A stretch of DNA of 21,358 nt from Hofstenia miamia (lineage: Eukaryota; Xenacoelomorpha; Acoela; Hofsteniidae), in assembly GCA_900660155.1 (NCBI GenBank), contig CABFPE010000537.1:454339-475696 (forward strand), given 5' to 3'. Position numbers and translations under genes: made by a program. The notes beneath the pieces are model-generated. The model worked only from the letters and a program-made list of their open reading frames with translations. It was not told where the DNA came from and ran no database searches. Below are positions 18,922 through 21,358 of the stretch, piece by piece. Positions within the stretch are counted from its first letter, which is position 1, and each line of letters begins with the position of its first letter.

Positions 18922-19954
18922 GACTGGGTAATTTATTCTTGCCTCCTTTATTGTGTCCCAAAACTTTCCTCTTAATCCTTTCTGCCACAAGTGTTCTATC
19001 TGTTGGTTAGAGATGCGCACGCAGGCAGTGGTGCATTCCACATCCAGAGCTATGTGTTGCCCTGAGGACTGCAGAATGACCATCTCCTCCTTGGTGAACA
19101 TTTTGGTGAGACACCATTTCATTAGTGAGAGAATGTCTTTGTCATGGCAATCAGCCAAAATTCTCTGTTGGATGGTGAGATCCTCTAGAAATTTGCTAGG
19201 GTCATGTTTGATCATAAATATCCATTCATCCTTGGTTACTGACCATTGAGATGTTGGCTTGGGGGATAGTGCCTTTCTGCTGAATTTTTCCAAGTTCACT
19301 CTCTTGATTAGCTCATGAACGTGGGGTGAAAGTTGTACCACTGAGGATGCCAGTAGTTCCTCTTCCCTGTAAAACTGTTTGGGCGTCCACATCACTTGAT
19401 CAAAAATAGTGATGGGAATGATTTTTCCCTCCTTGTTGATGTGCCAAGCTGATTTGGTGAATTGCCCATAACCACATTCCAGATATCTAAGTTGGTACAA
19501 TTGGAAGAAGGATTCAATTCTTGTGGGGAGATTGTGCCTTTGGATCCTGTCCAGGAATTGATGAGTGGAGCCTGGCAGTCACTCTACAAATCATCTGGTT
19601 GTCTGAGTGGAACATTGCAAGCTTGGTTTCCACAGTCACACCCCACATATATTTCTTTACAATGTCAGAGAAAATGTTTATGTCCAACAGACAAATGCCA
19701 AGTTGATTGCTGGTTAAAATGATGGACATCTTGCTGGTTACACTGGTCACTCCCACCAGTTGGGCATAATACTTTTTGAATTTATCCATTGGGCGCTTAG
19801 TTTTCCCTGGAGAAGAGGGAGGATTGCATTTGTATAGTAACCAGTTTTTAACTTTCCATGATAGGGGGCAGACTGTGATTTCATGGATTTTTAGTTTAGT
19901 AAGAGATGAATGCTTCTCATGCATCATCAGGATTTGTAACTGGGGTTCTTTCAT
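18922..19954 (-). CDS. block X, copy B: central frame (unassigned, fossil part)
   Basis: This corresponds to 11235-12267 in copy A. The readable patches include CPLSWKVKNWLLY, GVTSVTSKMSIILTSNQLG, KFKKYYAQLVG and then the same HVHELIKRVNLEKF to KEARINYPVM run as in copy A. Copy B shows a longer continuous stretch in the SVTSKMSIILTSNQ part, so the two copies together show that this was coding. No family is recognised, and no membrane segment is seen. Confidence 0.5.
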
Positions 19955-20336
19955 CAGATAGATGGCAAGGATTCAGATGGTGCCTCAGCGTAGATGTTGG
20001 GTACATTTTTCTTGGGAATAAACGTTCTTTGAAATTCTTCTGATCTTGGGTATCATAGGAAACTTTGATGTCTCTAAGTGCTCTTTCAATAGATGAATGA
20101 TAGTGGTGTGAGGGGCTCATTATGTCTAGGTGGGGCCAATCAGACTCAGGGTTGAAGTTGGCTTTTATGTCAGACCAGATGGTCTGGATCTCAGTTAATG
20201 TCTGCTCACTCTGCGCAAATGCAAAACTTACGTGCATATCAGTGATTGTGAGGAGAGACAGGGTGTGTGGATCTGTCACTTCTAGGGTTTGCGCCTGGAG
20301 TATGACGTCAATGATAAGTTTCTGGTCGTCACCCAA
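19917..20336 (-). CDS. block X, copy B: middle frame (unassigned, fossil part)
   Basis: A frame of about 139 codons contains KLIIDVILQAQTLEVTDPH, LSLLTITDMHVSFAFAQ, IQTIWSDIKANFNPESDW and HHYHSSIERALRDIKVSYDT. The pattern suggests a folded alpha/beta domain. The counterpart in copy A lies at about 12264-12640. I cannot assign a function. Confidence 0.45.
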   Translation of the reverse strand: MGDDQKLIIDVILQAQTLEVTDPHTLSLLTITDMHVSFAFAQSEQTLTEIQTIWSDIKANFNPESDWPHLDIMSPSHHYHSSIERALRDIKVSYDTQDQKNFKERLFPRKMYPTSTLRHHLNPCHLSDERTPVTNPDDA

Positions 20337-20404
20337 TCAATGCGATGGTACTCATTGGCATAATAATAAATCTGTGTAAAGAAGCCTGGTTACAGGTAGT
20401 TGGC

Positions 20405-21337
20405 TCATGACGTGTGGTGAGAGAGGGAGGTAATCATCTTTGGAGAGAATAGTGAAATTCTCCATATGGAAATGTAGATTTCAATTGGCTCTGGGACTGT
20501 GTCCTCATATTCATCTCTTAGTATCATCATGAGGTGTATGCCCTCTACCTTAGCTATATGATATGCTATTTTGATCTGTTCCATGATTGCTTCCATGTTG
20601 ATTTCGTGTACTCTTAAAAGGTATATCACTAACAGGTTAGGGAAGTCTATGTTGACGCATTCAAAACTATCAATGGTTTTTCCACTATTTTGAAACTGAC
20701 ATAAATTATAAATGTTGAAGTCATTGTCAAAAAACATATGCACTGTACTGCGCCAGTAAAGGCGACTAAGCATTCTCGAATCATAACAAATGATTGTGTT
20801 GACTTTTGGATGATGAGAAGCATCTATCACAAATGGGATTGCGTCTATTGAACAATTCATTTCACGACCATTGTAGGTTTGACAAAGTTGGTTTTTTGTT
20901 TCTTCTGACACATTGTTGCATGTGAGAGCGGTGGCTTTTCTAGTGGCAATGTACTATGGGTGCAGGGTTTCATCAGTTTTCTGTGACCTGATGGTGGAAG
21001 CTCTAACTGACAAGGTTGAGGGGGCTATCAAGTCACTCAAATGGGGGGTGTTTACAATTTGTAACTCACTAAAGGATATTCTAGATTTAAGAGTTTTTAT
21101 TGAGTGGGTGGCCAGCTCCTCTCACACATAGGGGCAAGATGTTGAGGGCGTCATTGCAGTTGCTATCTCTTCTCTGAATTGTGGAGCTACACTTTGCCCA
21201 CATGGGATCGGATTCTCCTCAGCACCATCATTGCGTCCTCTTTTCCTTTCACATGCCTCAAAAAGCAGAGATACATGTCTCCCTCGCCTAGATGAGGCTT
21301 CTTGATTAGTGCGGCTACCTTCCATCCTCCTTCTCAC
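20405..21337 (-). CDS. block X, copy B: leading frames (unassigned, fossil part)
   Basis: Two readable parts are present. A basic leader of about 71 codons (21122-21337; RRRMEGSRTNQEASSRRGR, ERKRGRNDGAEEN) is followed by about 168 codons (20405-20911; QLCQTYNGREMNCSIDAIPF, HHPKVNTIICYDSRML, FLxNxDFNIYNLCQF-like, RVHEINMEAIMEQIKIAYH). They match 12662-13740 of copy A in order. The join between the VHEINME and EQIKIAYH parts is continuous here, showing that the two copy A patches came from one frame. Confidence 0.45.
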
Positions 21338-21358
21338 TGAACAGCAGGAAGGTGGAGC

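Larger units (their letters stand above)
18922..21358 (-). mobile_element. block X, copy B (truncated fossil, continues past window edge)
   Basis: From 18922 to the right edge this repeats 11235-13731 on the same strand at roughly 90% DNA identity by eye. Shared marks include LWQKGLRGKFWDTIKEARIN, HHYHSSIERALRDIKVSYDT, HMFFDN/DDFNIYNLCQF, and the basic leader MRRRMEGS near 21320. It begins abruptly at 18922, so the final part of X, the polypurine tract and the LTR are absent here. Whether a gag-pol lies to its right cannot be seen. Several interruptions make it non-functional. Many differences from copy A are C-to-T or G-to-A at CpG. Confidence 0.7.

Overview
The window looks like a transposon-dominated, non-coding stretch of a large eukaryotic genome. 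I recognise no host gene, tRNA gene, rRNA gene or CRISPR array. There are no bacterial-type operons, and the long reading frames that exist belong to retroelement fossils. Host identity is not settled. A CTCCCTCC/TA inverted-repeat element and a family of short GAGCCGAGC-rich elements resemble repeats best known from plants, while TTAGGG-like tracts and a tRNA-Arg-like relic are not diagnostic. An almost complete loss of CpG in the older elements points to a genome that methylates CpG.

Layout: 1-2262 is AT-rich and holds three members of one short terminal-inverted-repeat family (1-257, 1472-1690, 1954-2262), a tRNA-Arg-like relic (466-535) and a fold-back element with TTAGGG-like tracts in its arms (822-1248). 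2263-3250 is non-coding, with a small fold-back at 2870-3125. 3250-7235 is an old, heavily decayed Ty3/gypsy-class element on the minus strand. 7236-9753 is non-coding, with a promoter-like cluster at 7734-7796 and an 894-bp Stowaway-like hairpin element at 8166-9059.

9754-18440 is a younger but still broken Ty3/gypsy-class element, read on the minus strand: gag, zinc knuckle, protease, reverse transcriptase, RNase H, integrase and a basic pol tail (18440 down to 13742). About 3.5 kb of extra coding sequence that I cannot assign to any family follows (13740 down to 10266), then a polypurine tract and an LTR (10272 down to 9754). A second, truncated copy of the same extra block lies at 18922-21358 on the same strand and runs towards the window edge.

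The most interesting object is this extra block, called block X here. It sits where an envelope gene would sit, shows no signal peptide or membrane segment, is present twice, and its last frame runs through the polypurine tract into the LTR. X therefore appears to belong to the retroelement rather than being a neighbouring host locus. Everything in 3250-7235 and 9754-21358 is treated as fossil.
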